A DNA stretch of 64,000 bases from Hyphomicrobiales bacterium (GCA_900466605.1 UBMU01000006.1:123078-187077); one strand, 5' to 3'. Shown: positions 20,702-30,256, counted from the stretch's first letter. A program made the numbers and translations. The notes: generated by a model not told the origin, from the sequence alone.

Positions 20702-23230
20702 CTAGGCGGCGCGATAGATCGTGCCCTGCGTGTCGCCGTCGATCTTGAATTGCTGAACGAGCCGCAACAGTGAATCCGCCTCGACTGCAAGCTCGCGGCT
20801 TGCCGCACTGGTCTCTTCCACCATGGCAGCGTTCTGCTGTGTCATCTGGTCCATCTGATTGACGGTCGCATTGACCTCCTGTAGCGCGCCAGACTGATCG
20901 TGGCTTGCGCGAGCGATCGTCTCTACATGCTGGCTGATCGTGACGATCTGAGCGCTGATCTTGGCAAGCACCGTGCCGGTCTCCTGCACAAACTGTGAGC
21001 CCGAGCTGACCTCTGTCGTCGACTTGTTGATGAGGCCCTTGATCTCCTGCGCCGCAGCGGCAGAGCGCTGCGCCAGTTCACGCACCTCCATCGCGACGAC
21101 GGCGAAGCCCTTGCCCGCCTCGCCGGCGCGTGCCGCTTCGATACCGGCGTTCAGCGCCAGCAGGTTTGTCTGGAACGCGATCTCGTCGATGACGCCGATG
21201 ATCTGTTCGATCTGACGCGATGCATCTTCGATGCGACCCATTGCGTCGATGGCGTTGCTGACGACGACGGCGGAGTCGTCGGCGCTGCGCTTGGCCTGGC
21301 GGACGATCTGATCGGCGTCCTTGGCGCGCTCTGCGGAAGAGCGGACCGTCACCGTAATCTGTTCGACCGCAGCGGCTGTCTCCTCAAGCGACGCAGCCTG
21401 CTGTTCGGTACGCTTGGAGAGATCTTCTGCGGATTGAGCCATCTGGTTGCCGTTGCCCTGGATCATCTCGACGTTGTCGCGGATCTGACTCATGGTAGCC
21501 TGCAAGCGCATCATCGAACCGTTGAAGTCCTGGCGGAGCTGCTCGAGGCGCCCGATGAACGGCGTATCGATTGTGGTCGAAATGTCGCCTTGCGACATGC
21601 GCTCGAGGCCGGAGGCAAGCTCATTGACCGCAAACTCGATCTGGCGATCCATTTCGCGCTTCTCGGCATCGTTGCGCTGGCGCTCATGCTCGGCTGCGGT
21701 GCGTTCCTCCTCGCTCTGTTCCTCGATGCGGATCTTCGAGATCGCGTTTTCCTTGAAGATGCCAAGAGCGCGAGCCATGTCGCCGATTTCGTCATAGCGC
21801 TGATCACCCGAGATGTTGGTGTCGAGTGCGCCATCAGCAATGCGGCGCATTGCGGCCGTGATCTGGCCGATCGGACGCTGTAGCGTCAGGACAAGCGCTA
21901 TGCCGCCGACGATCGAGAGCAGGATGCCAAGGCCGGTTGTCAGCACCGATATGCCGTTTGCCTGCGTGCGTTCAGCGCCGGCGCTCTGCTTCTGCAATTC
22001 AGCAAAGGCGGTCAATTGGCCCCAGACGGTATCGAGCTGCTGGCGAGCAGAAGCGTAGTCGGTAACGCGCTGACTGATCGTGTCGACGAGGCTCTGGGCG
22101 TCCTTGTCCATCGATGCCAACGCCGGAGACATGGCCGCAACGATATCTTCCGCGAAGTTCATACCTTTGGCGCTGGCAAGGAGCGTGTTCAGGTTGGTGC
22201 CGAGCGTCGCGATCTCTTGGTGCAGGCGAACGCGGTTTTCCTTGCCGGGCTTGGCAGCAAATTCACCCAGGACGAGCTGCAGCGAATAGATTGCACTCTC
22301 CAGGCGGCGCGTATCCTCGAGGACTGAGTTCGTCTGGGCAATGCGGCTGTCGAGAGCGACGAACGTCGTCGTCGCCTCGCGCATCATCTGCGTTGCGGTC
22401 AGCTGGGTGTAGGTCGACATCTGACGGAAGCGGGAGACAAGCCGCCCGAGATTGGCGATCGCCTCATCGGTGCCGGCGTCGGCAGCAGTCGCCTGCGCCT
22501 TCACGTCGCTAATCGTCTGCGACAGCGACTGCGTCATGCTCTTCTGGTTCGCGGGTACCGAAATCTCGATCAGGCGCTGCGCCTTGGCGATAGCAGGAAT
22601 GGCTTCCGTGACGACCTTCAGCTTGTCGGCCGGCAGCTGCGCCTTGTTGAAGTCGCCCATAACGGTCGCAAGGGTATCACCACCCTTCAACAGGCGATCG
22701 GCGGCGCGTAGCGTTGCAGTGGCGTTACCTTCGTCCTTGCGGATGTTTTCCTCAAGCTGCTGCGCATCGTAATTGACGTTGAAGCGGCTTGTGATCATTA
22801 CCTTCTGCGCATCGTCGATCGACTTGCGAAGGGCGAGTTCCTGCTCGTGCAGGGTCCAGAGCTTACCCACGGTGTCGGAAATTCCGGAGGTACCGTCGAT
22901 AGCAGCCAAAAGGTTGTCGCGACCGCCATTTTCGCCGATCTGCTTCAGCGTGGATTTCAGCGTGCTCTGTTGTGTTTTGATGTCCCCGTAAAGCTTGTCA
23001 CGTGCTTCCTGGCTGGTTATCTGCAGGAAGTCGTCCATCGAGCCGTAGAGATCCTTGAACCCGCTTAGCGACTGCAGGACGCTGTTGGAGATTTCCATAC
23101 GCCCCTGCAGCAAGCCAGAGGCATAGAGACCGGTCAGGCCGACGGCGGAAATACTCACAACAAAAGGCAATACAAAAATCAGGACCTTGGTCTTGATCCT
23201 GAAACGGGAAAGAATCTTATCAATCAACAT
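20702..23230 (-). CDS. Methyl-accepting chemotaxis protein with long helical periplasmic domain
   Basis: An 842-residue receptor. Helix 1 is at about residues 17-38. The periplasmic part (about 40-415) is unusually long and almost all helical, with repeated Gln/Ala-rich stretches suggesting a helical-bundle sensor. Helix 2 is about 425-450, then HAMP (LQRPIGQITAAMRRIADGALD). The signalling domain has the same tip as the neighbouring receptor, [31 protein letters not shown]. The frame is open to 23296, but the ATG at 23230 follows GGAAGG and starts MLIDKILSRFRIKTK, a typical cytoplasmic N-tail. It lies outside the flagellar cluster. Ligand unknown. Confidence 0.94.
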   Translation of the reverse strand: MLIDKILSRFRIKTKVLIFVLPFVVSISAVGLTGLYASGLLQGRMEISNSVLQSLSGFKDLYGSMDDFLQITSQEARDKLYGDIKTQQSTLKSTLKQIGENGGRDNLLAAIDGTSGISDTVGKLWTLHEQELALRKSIDDAQKVMITSRFNVNYDAQQLEENIRKDEGNATATLRAADRLLKGGDTLATVMGDFNKAQLPADKLKVVTEAIPAIAKAQRLIEISVPANQKSMTQSLSQTISDVKAQATAADAGTDEAIANLGRLVSRFRQMSTYTQLTATQMMREATTTFVALDSRIAQTNSVLEDTRRLESAIYSLQLVLGEFAAKPGKENRVRLHQEIATLGTNLNTLLASAKGMNFAEDIVAAMSPALASMDKDAQSLVDTISQRVTDYASARQQLDTVWGQLTAFAELQKQSAGAERTQANGISVLTTGLGILLSIVGGIALVLTLQRPIGQITAAMRRIADGALDTNISGDQRYDEIGDMARALGIFKENAISKIRIEEQSEEERTAAEHERQRNDAEKREMDRQIEFAVNELASGLERMSQGDISTTIDTPFIGRLEQLRQDFNGSMMRLQATMSQIRDNVEMIQGNGNQMAQSAEDLSKRTEQQAASLEETAAAVEQITVTVRSSAERAKDADQIVRQAKRSADDSAVVVSNAIDAMGRIEDASRQIEQIIGVIDEIAFQTNLLALNAGIEAARAGEAGKGFAVVAMEVRELAQRSAAAAQEIKGLINKSTTEVSSGSQFVQETGTVLAKISAQIVTISQHVETIARASHDQSGALQEVNATVNQMDQMTQQNAAMVEETSAASRELAVEADSLLRLVQQFKIDGDTQGTIYRAA

Positions 23231-23423
23231 GGCGGTTCCGGCCTTCCATACACCACTCCTCCCATCGACACCTGGCGGGGCGCCGACTGAGTGCATCGAG
23301 CTGCTCTATTGGAACAATGGGAGTCCCGGACGGCTACGTCCGGTCGGCAGTCATTGCCGGCTCGCCTCACGCCAACGCGGAAGCGCCCAAAAATCATCGA
23401 GCAAGTTTTGCAGAGGATGTCTT

Positions 23424-23445
23424 AATTTTCGGATAAGCGAAAATT
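23424..23445. promoter_or_regulatory. Perfect 8+8 dyad upstream of the second chemoreceptor
   Basis: AATTTTCG, six bases GATAAG, then CGAAAATT: a perfect inverted repeat about 195 bases before the chemoreceptor start and about 85 bases after the small membrane-protein gene. It could be an operator for the chemoreceptor or a weak terminator for the small gene. Regulator unknown. Confidence 0.4.
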
Positions 23446-23528
23446 ATCGAAAGCCGCATTCAAATCGATTTATCCGCAAGAAAACTGGTGCGTAGATACG
23501 CCCCAAGCAGTCCTTAAGATCGCGAATG

Positions 23529-23672
23529 TTAGAACCAGCGTGCGATGAGGAGGGCGGCCACGGCAGCCAGTGCACTGGCCGAGAGGACGAAGTAGCGAAC
23601 GGCAACGAGCTTGTTGTCGGGCTTGGCTTGAGCGATTGCAATGGCGCGTGCGCGTCGAGTGTTCTTGTTCAT
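23529..23672 (-). CDS. 47-residue single-pass membrane protein
   Basis: A short frame with a good ribosome binding site (GAGG about nine bases before ATG). The protein begins MNKNTRRARAIAIAQAKPDN, a strongly basic cytoplasmic tail, followed by one hydrophobic helix (YFVLSASALAAVAALLIA) and ends RWF. That is the pattern of an inner-membrane micropeptide with N-in topology. No family recognised. It is alone between the chemoreceptor and the flavoprotein gene, in the same direction as both. Confidence 0.6.
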   Translation of the reverse strand: MNKNTRRARAIAIAQAKPDNKLVAVRYFVLSASALAAVAALLIARWF

Positions 23673-23820
23673 TTGCAGAACCTCACTTCTTCTCTGGCAT
23701 ACAATCCAACAAAACGACTTGTTGGTAAAGCTCTATTTAGTAAGTGCTTTTCCATCCGTCATTGAGACAGGATGGCGCACCCAGCTTAAGAACTCTTGAA
23801 TCCGGCGGATTGTTTCGCGC

Positions 23821-25008
23821 CTACAAAGATTCACCGGCAACGAAGCCCGAAGCCCATGCCCACTGGAAATTATAGCCGCCGAGCCAACCCGTCACATCGA
23901 CACATTCACCGATGAAATAAAGGCCCGGAATCTGCTTCGCCGTCATGCTGCGGGAATCAAGCGCTGCCGTATCGATACCGCCGAGCGTCACTTCGGCGGT
24001 TCTGTAGCCTTCGGAACCCGAGGGCTTGATTTTCCAGCTCTGCACAGCCTCGGCCAGGCGTACCAGGACCTTGTCGGAAAGATCGGCCATGTGGCCGGCA
24101 ATGCCCTCCCGATCGGTGAGATATTGCGCCAGTCGCTTCGGGAGTATCTCGGCCAGCGCCGTCTGCGTAGACTGACGGCCATTGGCTTTCCTTGCCGCCT
24201 TCAGATGCTCGAGAAGATCAACATCGGGCTCGATGTCGACGGTAATATCGTCGCCCTCGCGCCAATAGGAGGAGATCTGGAGAATCGCCGGGCCGCTGAG
24301 GCCGCGATGCGTGAACAGAAGGGCTTCGCGAAATGCCGTCTTGCCGTGGCGGATTTCCGCAGGCGCGGATATGCCCGACAATTCGGCCAGGCTCTCAAGC
24401 GCCGCCTGATCCATGGTCAGCGGCACGAGGCCCGGCCGCGTCTCCACCATGGGAAGGCCGAACTGCTCGGCAATGCGATAGGCAAAACCGGTCGCACCCA
24501 TCTTGGGGATCGACTTGCCGCCGGTCGCGATCACCAGCGAGCGGCATTCGTAAGCACCTTCGGACGTCGAAACGCGGAAGCCGTCGCCACTCTTTTCAAC
24601 ATCCGCGATCTCGGTACGCAGATGCAGGACCGCGCCGGCGGCCTGCATCTCGTCAAGAAGCATGCGGATAATATCCTTGGCACTGTCGTCGCAGAACAGC
24701 TGACCAAGCGTCTTTTCGTGCCAGGCGATCCGATGGCGATCAACCATGCCAATGAAATCCGATGGCGTGAAGCGTGCGAGAGCCGATTTGCAGAAATGCG
24801 GATTGGCTGAGAGGAAGCTCTTCGGGCTGGTGTGTATGTTGGTGAAGTTGCAGCGCCCGCCGCCGGAGATACGGATCTTTTCGCCCGGCGATTTCGCATG
24901 GTCGAGAACGGTGACCGTACGGCCGCGCTGGGCGGCGCGAATGGCGCACATCATGCCGGCGGCGCCTGCGCCGATGACGATCACATCGCTTTTTCGCTGC
25001 AAAGCCAC
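23821..25008 (-). CDS. HI0933/YhiN family FAD-dependent flavoprotein
   Basis: A 395-residue oxidoreductase of unknown substrate. The N-terminal Rossmann motif VIVIGAGAAGMMCAIRAAQRG binds FAD; GEKIRISGGGRCNFTN is the family signature; a second segment LVIATGGKSIPKMGATG and the C-terminal GLYFIGECVDVTGWLGGYNFQWAWASG complete the family pattern. Length is normal. It is followed upstream, divergently, by the gamma-glutamylputrescine synthetase gene, with no functional link evident. Members are widely conserved but biochemically uncharacterised. Confidence 0.9.
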   Translation of the reverse strand: MALQRKSDVIVIGAGAAGMMCAIRAAQRGRTVTVLDHAKSPGEKIRISGGGRCNFTNIHTSPKSFLSANPHFCKSALARFTPSDFIGMVDRHRIAWHEKTLGQLFCDDSAKDIIRMLLDEMQAAGAVLHLRTEIADVEKSGDGFRVSTSEGAYECRSLVIATGGKSIPKMGATGFAYRIAEQFGLPMVETRPGLVPLTMDQAALESLAELSGISAPAEIRHGKTAFREALLFTHRGLSGPAILQISSYWREGDDITVDIEPDVDLLEHLKAARKANGRQSTQTALAEILPKRLAQYLTDREGIAGHMADLSDKVLVRLAEAVQSWKIKPSGSEGYRTAEVTLGGIDTAALDSRSMTAKQIPGLYFIGECVDVTGWLGGYNFQWAWASGFVAGESL

Positions 25009-25128
25009 TTTCCTTGTCGAAAGGCGCCTTCTTTTTCCATCATGAGGCGAAAGTCAACGTGCCCTCCCCCTCGCCAATTGCCAAACTCCGGCTATGATAC
25101 CTGTAAGATCAACGCAAACCGGTGTGTC

Positions 25129-26565
25129 ATGTCCCCAAAAAAGACGACGCTGAAGCCTGCCAGAAACGTACCCGCCTCGAAGAAAACACCCCCGGATCCC
25201 GGACATCAGCGCGGCGTGGCAAACTGGAAGGAAGCAGCACAGTTCTTGCGGGCGCGCGGCATCGAGGACATCGAATGCATCACGCCTGACCTTGCCGGGG
25301 TACCGCGCGGCAAGATGATGCCGAGCTCGAAGTTCACCTCGAACACCTCGCTTGCCCTTCCCTCGGCGATCTACCGCCACACCATATCCGGTGAGTATCC
25401 CGACGAAACGGAAAGCTTCCGCTACGAGCCGCGCGACAGCGACCTCAAGCTCGTGCCTGACCTGTCGACGCTTTCGGTCGTCCCCTGGGAAACCGACCCA
25501 ACCGCGCAGGTGATCTGCGACATCGTCAGCGTGGATGGAGAAGAGGTTCCCTACACGCCGCGAAACGTCCTGAAGCGCGTGCTGAAGCTCTATGGCGACC
25601 GCGGCTGGAAGCCGATCGTCGCGCCTGAAATCGAGTTCTATCTCGTTGCCAAGAACGATGACCCGGACTATCCGCTGCATCCACCGAAGGGACGCTCGGG
25701 ACGCTCGATCCTCGGGGGCCAGGGCTATTCGATCGCCGGCATCAACGAATTCGACGAACTGATCGACGACATCTATCACTTCTCTGAAAAGCAGGGCCTC
25801 GAGATCGATACGCTGATCCATGAGGAAGGGCCGGCGCAGCTGGAAATCAACCTGCGCCATGGCAACCCGATCGAGCTTGCCGACCAAGTGTTCCTCTTCA
25901 AGCGCACGATCCGCGAAGCGGCGATGAAGCACGGGATCTATGCGACCTTCATGGCCAAGCCAATGCAGGGCCAGCCGGGTTCGGCAATGCACATCCACCA
26001 GTCCGTGGTGAATGAGGAGACAGGCAAGAACATCTTCTCCAACCCGGATGGTTCCGCCTCCCGAGAATTTTTCCATTTCATCGGCGGCCTGCAGAAATAC
26101 GTGCCGAGTTCCATGGTGATGCTGGCGCCCTATGTAAACTCCTATCGGCGGCTGACGCCCGATATGTCGGCTCCCGTCAACAACGCCTGGGGCTACGACA
26201 ACCGCACGACGGCATTCCGTGTGCCGGTGTCCGATCCGCAGGCAAGGCGCGTGGAAAACCGCCTGCCGAGTTCGGATGCCAACCCCTATCTCGCGCTTGC
26301 CGCCTCGCTTGCATCGGGCCTGCTCGGGATCATGAAAGGCATCGAGCCGACAGCGCCGACAGAGGATACCGCGAACGAGGGTTCGATCGATCTGCCGCGC
26401 GGCCTTCTGGAAGCCGTCGCGCTGATGGAAGACGAGGAAGCCTTTGTGGAGGTGTTCGGCAAGGAATTCCTCGGCATCTATGCCGGTGTGAAGCGTGGCG
26501 AGTTCGAAACCTTTATGCAGGTAATCAGTCCCTGGGAGCGCGAATTCCTTCTGCTGAACGTGTAG
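25129..26565 (+). CDS. puuA: Glutamine synthetase family protein, probable gamma-glutamylputrescine synthetase
   Basis: Joins glutamate to putrescine with ATP in the first step of the gamma-glutamyl putrescine pathway. The 478-residue protein has the glutamine synthetase fold: PEIEFYLVAK (metal-binding Glu), EGPAQLEINLRHGNP, GSAMHIHQSV, NSYRRLTPDMSAPVNNAWGYDNRTTAFRVP, and ENRLPSSDANPYLALAA. It lacks the adenylylation loop of GlnA, as PuuA-type enzymes do. The ATG at 25129 gives MSPKKTTLKP; the upstream open frame overlaps the divergent flavoprotein gene and is not used. It sits 13 bases before the oxidase gene. Another amine as substrate is possible. Confidence 0.85.
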   Translation: MSPKKTTLKPARNVPASKKTPPDPGHQRGVANWKEAAQFLRARGIEDIECITPDLAGVPRGKMMPSSKFTSNTSLALPSAIYRHTISGEYPDETESFRYEPRDSDLKLVPDLSTLSVVPWETDPTAQVICDIVSVDGEEVPYTPRNVLKRVLKLYGDRGWKPIVAPEIEFYLVAKNDDPDYPLHPPKGRSGRSILGGQGYSIAGINEFDELIDDIYHFSEKQGLEIDTLIHEEGPAQLEINLRHGNPIELADQVFLFKRTIREAAMKHGIYATFMAKPMQGQPGSAMHIHQSVVNEETGKNIFSNPDGSASREFFHFIGGLQKYVPSSMVMLAPYVNSYRRLTPDMSAPVNNAWGYDNRTTAFRVPVSDPQARRVENRLPSSDANPYLALAASLASGLLGIMKGIEPTAPTEDTANEGSIDLPRGLLEAVALMEDEEAFVEVFGKEFLGIYAGVKRGEFETFMQVISPWEREFLLLNV

Positions 26566-26578
26566 GGAGCGCTCGGTC

Positions 26579-27877
26579 ATGACATCGCAAGAGAGGTGGC
26601 AGAGCCCTATAGCGCCCGGTATTTCCTGGTATCAGGCAACATCAGGCGAGCGACCGACCTATCCTGACATGGACGGGTCGAAAACGTGTGACGTGGCGAT
26701 CATCGGTGGCGGCTATACGGGGCTGCAAGCAGCCTACAATCTCGCAAAGGCCGGCGTCTCGGTGGTCCTTATCGAGGCGGCCCGGTTCGGCGACGGAGCC
26801 TCCGGCCGCAACGGCGGCCAGCTCGGCACCGGACAGCGTTGGTGGCCGGAAGAACTCGAGGCGAAGATCGGCTACGAGCGGTCACGCGCCTTGTTCGATC
26901 TCGCCGAGGCCGCCAAGCAACATCTCCTGGATTTTGCGACCGACCACCAGATCGACATGGACTACATGCCGGGCCAGATGAACGTTGCGCACAAGGAGAG
27001 CTACAAGCCGGACTACTACGAAAATGCCGAGATTGCGGCGATGCGCTACAACTATCCGCATATACGCTTCATGGACAAGGCCGAAACCCAGGAGCGCCTC
27101 GGCTCTACGCGTTACTACTGCGGCGTTCGCGACACCGGCACCGGCCATATCCACCCGCTGAAACTGCTGATCGGCCTCGCCCGGGTTGCCGCCAACGCCG
27201 GCGCGCAGATCTTCGAGATGACGAAGGCGACGGCGATACGTCAGGGCGGCGGGAAGATAGCGATCGAGACATCGAAAGGAACGATCACCGCCAATCAGGC
27301 ACTGATCGCCTGCAACGGCTATATCGGCAATCTCGAACCTGTGACGGCCAGCCACGTCATGCCGATTCGCTCCTTTATTGGCGCCACAGTGCCGCTAGAC
27401 GCGCATCCTCAGGTGCTGGCGGGCGGGGAGGCCGTGGCCGATTCGCGCTTCGTCGTACGTTACTTCCGCAAGTCCAAGGATGGACGGCTGCTGTTCGGCG
27501 GTCGGGAAGCCTATACGGCCGACAATCCGCGCGACATAACGCAGCACATCCGCCGACAGATCGCGGAGATCTACCCGGCACTGCGGGAAATCGAGATCAG
27601 CCATGCCTGGGGCGGTTCGGTCGGCATCACGATGCCGCGACAACCCTTCGTTCGTGAGGTCATGCCGGGAGTGATGTCCATCGGCGGCTACTCCGGGCAT
27701 GGCGTGATGCTGTCCAATTATTGCGGAAAGCTCTATGCTGAAACCGTACTTGGACGATCGGCAGATTTGGAGCTCTTCAAATCGCTCGACATTCCGGCTT
27801 TTCCGGGAGGCGCGGCAATGCGTGCGCCGTTGCTTTTCCTGGCGCTCTCCTGGTTTGCGCTGCGCGACAAGTTTTAG
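26579..27877 (+). CDS. puuB: FAD-dependent gamma-glutamylputrescine oxidase (PuuB/OrdL type)
   Basis: Oxidises gamma-glutamylputrescine to the aldehyde. The 432-residue protein has the DAO-fold N-terminal FAD motif VAIIGGGYTGLQAAYNLAKAG, the FGDGASGRNGGQLGTGQRWW segment typical of PuuB/OrdL, and the C-terminal GVMSIGGYSGHGVMLSNYCGKLYAE. It follows puuA by 13 bases and is almost certainly in its operon. Genes for the later steps (aldehyde dehydrogenase puuC and hydrolase puuD) are not in the window. Together with potFGHI it suggests putrescine as carbon or nitrogen source. Confidence 0.87.
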   Translation: MTSQERWQSPIAPGISWYQATSGERPTYPDMDGSKTCDVAIIGGGYTGLQAAYNLAKAGVSVVLIEAARFGDGASGRNGGQLGTGQRWWPEELEAKIGYERSRALFDLAEAAKQHLLDFATDHQIDMDYMPGQMNVAHKESYKPDYYENAEIAAMRYNYPHIRFMDKAETQERLGSTRYYCGVRDTGTGHIHPLKLLIGLARVAANAGAQIFEMTKATAIRQGGGKIAIETSKGTITANQALIACNGYIGNLEPVTASHVMPIRSFIGATVPLDAHPQVLAGGEAVADSRFVVRYFRKSKDGRLLFGGREAYTADNPRDITQHIRRQIAEIYPALREIEISHAWGGSVGITMPRQPFVREVMPGVMSIGGYSGHGVMLSNYCGKLYAETVLGRSADLELFKSLDIPAFPGGAAMRAPLLFLALSWFALRDKF

Positions 27878-28010
27878 TCAGATTGCGGATTTCATCGCGC
27901 GGCAATTCGATCTAAAACCTCTTTCCGAGAGATTCATTGCATCGCACACTGGCTTTTTTAAATCGATTAGATTAAAGAGCCAATAACCCGTCTGATTGAG
28001 AGACAGCCTC

Positions 28011-29486
28011 ATGAGCAGCCAAATCATCCCCGTTGAACCCTTTGATTATGTCGTTTTCGGCGGCAGCGGCGACCTCGCAGAACGCAAGTTGCTGCCAGCC
28101 CTCTACCATCGTCAGATCGAGGGGCAGTTCTCCGAACCCACCCGTATCATCGGCGCTTCGCGCAGTCCGCTGACGCACGAGGAATATCGCAAGTTCGCGC
28201 AGGACGCCCTCAAGGAACACCTGAAGAAGGGCGAATACGACGAGGCCGAAGTCGCGAGATTCCTGCAGCGCCTGTACTACGTGCCCGTCGATGCGCGCTC
28301 CGACGCCGGCTGGGACCAGCTGAAGAAGCTTCTCGATGAAGGCAAGGATCGCGTCCGCGCCTTCTACCTTGCGGTAGCACCGGGCATTTTCGGCGACATT
28401 TCGCAGAAGATCCATGACCATAAGCTGATCACCAAGTCGACGCGCATCGTCGTCGAGAAGCCGATCGGCCGCGACCTCGCTTCCGCCCTGCAGCTGAACG
28501 ACACAATCGGCAAGGTCTTCAAGGAAGAACAGATCTTCCGTATCGACCACTACCTCGGCAAGGAAACAGTGCAGAACCTGATGGCGCTGCGCTTTGCCAA
28601 CGCGCTCTATGAGCCGCTGTGGAACGCCAACCATATCGACCACGTGCAGATTACCGTCGCCGAGTCGGTCGGCCTCGAAGGTCGCGCCGGATACTACGAC
28701 ACCGCCGGTGCGCTGCGCGACATGGTGCAGAACCACATCATGCAGCTCGTCTGCCTGGTCGCGATGGAAGTTCCGTCCTCGATGGACTCAGAAGCCGTCC
28801 GCGACGAGAAGCTGAAGGTGCTGCGCGCATTGAAGCCGATCAACGCATCGAACGTCGAAACCAGCACGGTGCGCGGCCAGTATCGCGCGGGCGCTTCCGG
28901 CAGCGGTCCGGTCAAGGGATATCTGGAAGAACTCGAAGGCGGCGTGTCGAACACTGAGACCTTCGTTGCCATCAAGGCCGAAATCGGCAACTGGCGCTGG
29001 GCCGGCGTTCCCTTCTACATCCGCACCGGCAAGCGTCTTGCCGGCCGCATGTCGGAGATCGTCATCACCTTCAAGCCGATCCCGCACTCGGTCTTCGACC
29101 AGTCGGCCGGCCGCATCAACCAGAACCAGCTGATCATTCGCCTGCAGCCCGATGAAGGCGTCAAGCAGTCGTTGATGATCAAGGATCCCGGCCCTGGCGG
29201 CATGCGCCTACGCAACGTTTCGCTCGACATGAGCTTTGCCGAGTCCTTCTCGGTGCGTAACCCTGATGCCTACGAACGCCTGCTGATGGACGTCATTCGT
29301 TCCAACCAGACGCTGTTCATGCGCCGCGACGAGGTCGAGGCGGCATGGCAGTGGGTCGACCCGATCCTGAAGGGCTGGGAATCGACCGGCCAGAAGGTTC
29401 AGGGATACACGGCCGGCACTTGGGGCCCCAGCCAGTCGATCGCGCTTATCGAGCGTGACGGCCGCACCTGGCACGACAACCTGTAG
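28011..29486 (+). CDS. zwf: Glucose-6-phosphate 1-dehydrogenase
   Basis: First step of the Entner-Doudoroff and oxidative pentose phosphate pathways, yielding NADPH and 6-phosphogluconolactone. The 491-residue protein has the nucleotide motif VVFGGSGDLAERKLLPAL and the active-site RIDHYLGKE with His180. The C-terminal half has the expected substrate-binding domain. The ATG at 28011 (MSSQIIPVEPF) has GAGAGAC upstream and gives the standard length; an in-frame alternative codon at 27996 is less likely. First gene of zwf-pgl-edd, 11 bases before pgl. The 133-base upstream spacer should hold the promoter. Confidence 0.97.
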   Translation: MSSQIIPVEPFDYVVFGGSGDLAERKLLPALYHRQIEGQFSEPTRIIGASRSPLTHEEYRKFAQDALKEHLKKGEYDEAEVARFLQRLYYVPVDARSDAGWDQLKKLLDEGKDRVRAFYLAVAPGIFGDISQKIHDHKLITKSTRIVVEKPIGRDLASALQLNDTIGKVFKEEQIFRIDHYLGKETVQNLMALRFANALYEPLWNANHIDHVQITVAESVGLEGRAGYYDTAGALRDMVQNHIMQLVCLVAMEVPSSMDSEAVRDEKLKVLRALKPINASNVETSTVRGQYRAGASGSGPVKGYLEELEGGVSNTETFVAIKAEIGNWRWAGVPFYIRTGKRLAGRMSEIVITFKPIPHSVFDQSAGRINQNQLIIRLQPDEGVKQSLMIKDPGPGGMRLRNVSLDMSFAESFSVRNPDAYERLLMDVIRSNQTLFMRRDEVEAAWQWVDPILKGWESTGQKVQGYTAGTWGPSQSIALIERDGRTWHDNL

Positions 29487-29497
29487 GATCAAAAACG

Positions 29498-30196
29498 ATG
29501 GCAGCGACTATGCATGCTTTTGCCAATGGCGCGGAACTGGCTCGCAACCTTGCAGACAAAGTCGCTGCTTCGCTTTCCGCAGCAATCGACACACGGGGGG
29601 CGGCAACCTTTGCCGTTTCCGGCGGCTCGACGCCGAAGCTGTTTTTTCAGGAACTTTCGGGCCGCGATCTCGACTGGACCAAGGTGACCATCACCCTCAT
29701 CGATGAACGTTTCGTGCCGGCGGACAATCCGCGCTCGAACCATCTGCTGGTGAGCGAAAACCTGCTTCAGGACAAGGCGAAGGCCGCAAACTTCGTGCCG
29801 CTCTACCAGGCCGCAGATACGGTCGAGGACGCAGCGAAGCTTGCGACGAAGGCGACTGCCTCGGTGGGAAACCCCTTCGACGTGGCGATCCTCGGAATGG
29901 GCGGCGACGGCCATACCGCCTCGTTCTTTCCGGGTGGCAGCAATCTGAAGGTCGCGCTCGACCCCAAGACGCCGCGTGGTATCATTACCATGGAGGCGGA
30001 AGGCGCAGGCGAACCACGGCTCACCTTCACCTTCTCCAGCCTTCAGGATGCAAAGCTGCTCGTGCTTCACATCGAAGGCGAGAGCAAGAAGGATGTCCTG
30101 ACGAAAGCACAGAGCGCCGGCGACGAGGCAGAGATGCCGATCCGCGCCATTCTGCGGCGGGCGGTGAGCCCCGTCGAAATCTACTGGGCTCCATAA
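29498..30196 (+). CDS. pgl: 6-phosphogluconolactonase
   Basis: Hydrolyses 6-phosphogluconolactone to 6-phosphogluconate. The 232-residue protein shows the family motifs FAVSGGSTPKLFFQEL, TLIDERFVPADNPRSNH and VAILGMGGDGHTASFFPG, the last with the conserved Asp/His of the active site. Second gene of the operon, 11 bases after zwf and about 60 before edd. Confidence 0.96.
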   Translation: MAATMHAFANGAELARNLADKVAASLSAAIDTRGAATFAVSGGSTPKLFFQELSGRDLDWTKVTITLIDERFVPADNPRSNHLLVSENLLQDKAKAANFVPLYQAADTVEDAAKLATKATASVGNPFDVAILGMGGDGHTASFFPGGSNLKVALDPKTPRGIITMEAEGAGEPRLTFTFSSLQDAKLLVLHIEGESKKDVLTKAQSAGDEAEMPIRAILRRAVSPVEIYWAP

Positions 30197-30256
30197 GCCT
30201 TCGGGCAGATAGCCGCGAACGAAAAACTGAAGAGCAAACAAGGCAGGATACCTCCC

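Noticed and set aside
23526..23765. Plus-strand frame over the 47-residue membrane protein gene
   Set aside because: The minus strand gives a better protein (basic tail plus helix, proper ribosome binding site).
25054..26580. A 508-codon open frame antisense to puuA
   Set aside because: Shadow of the glutamine synthetase-like gene; composition not protein-like.
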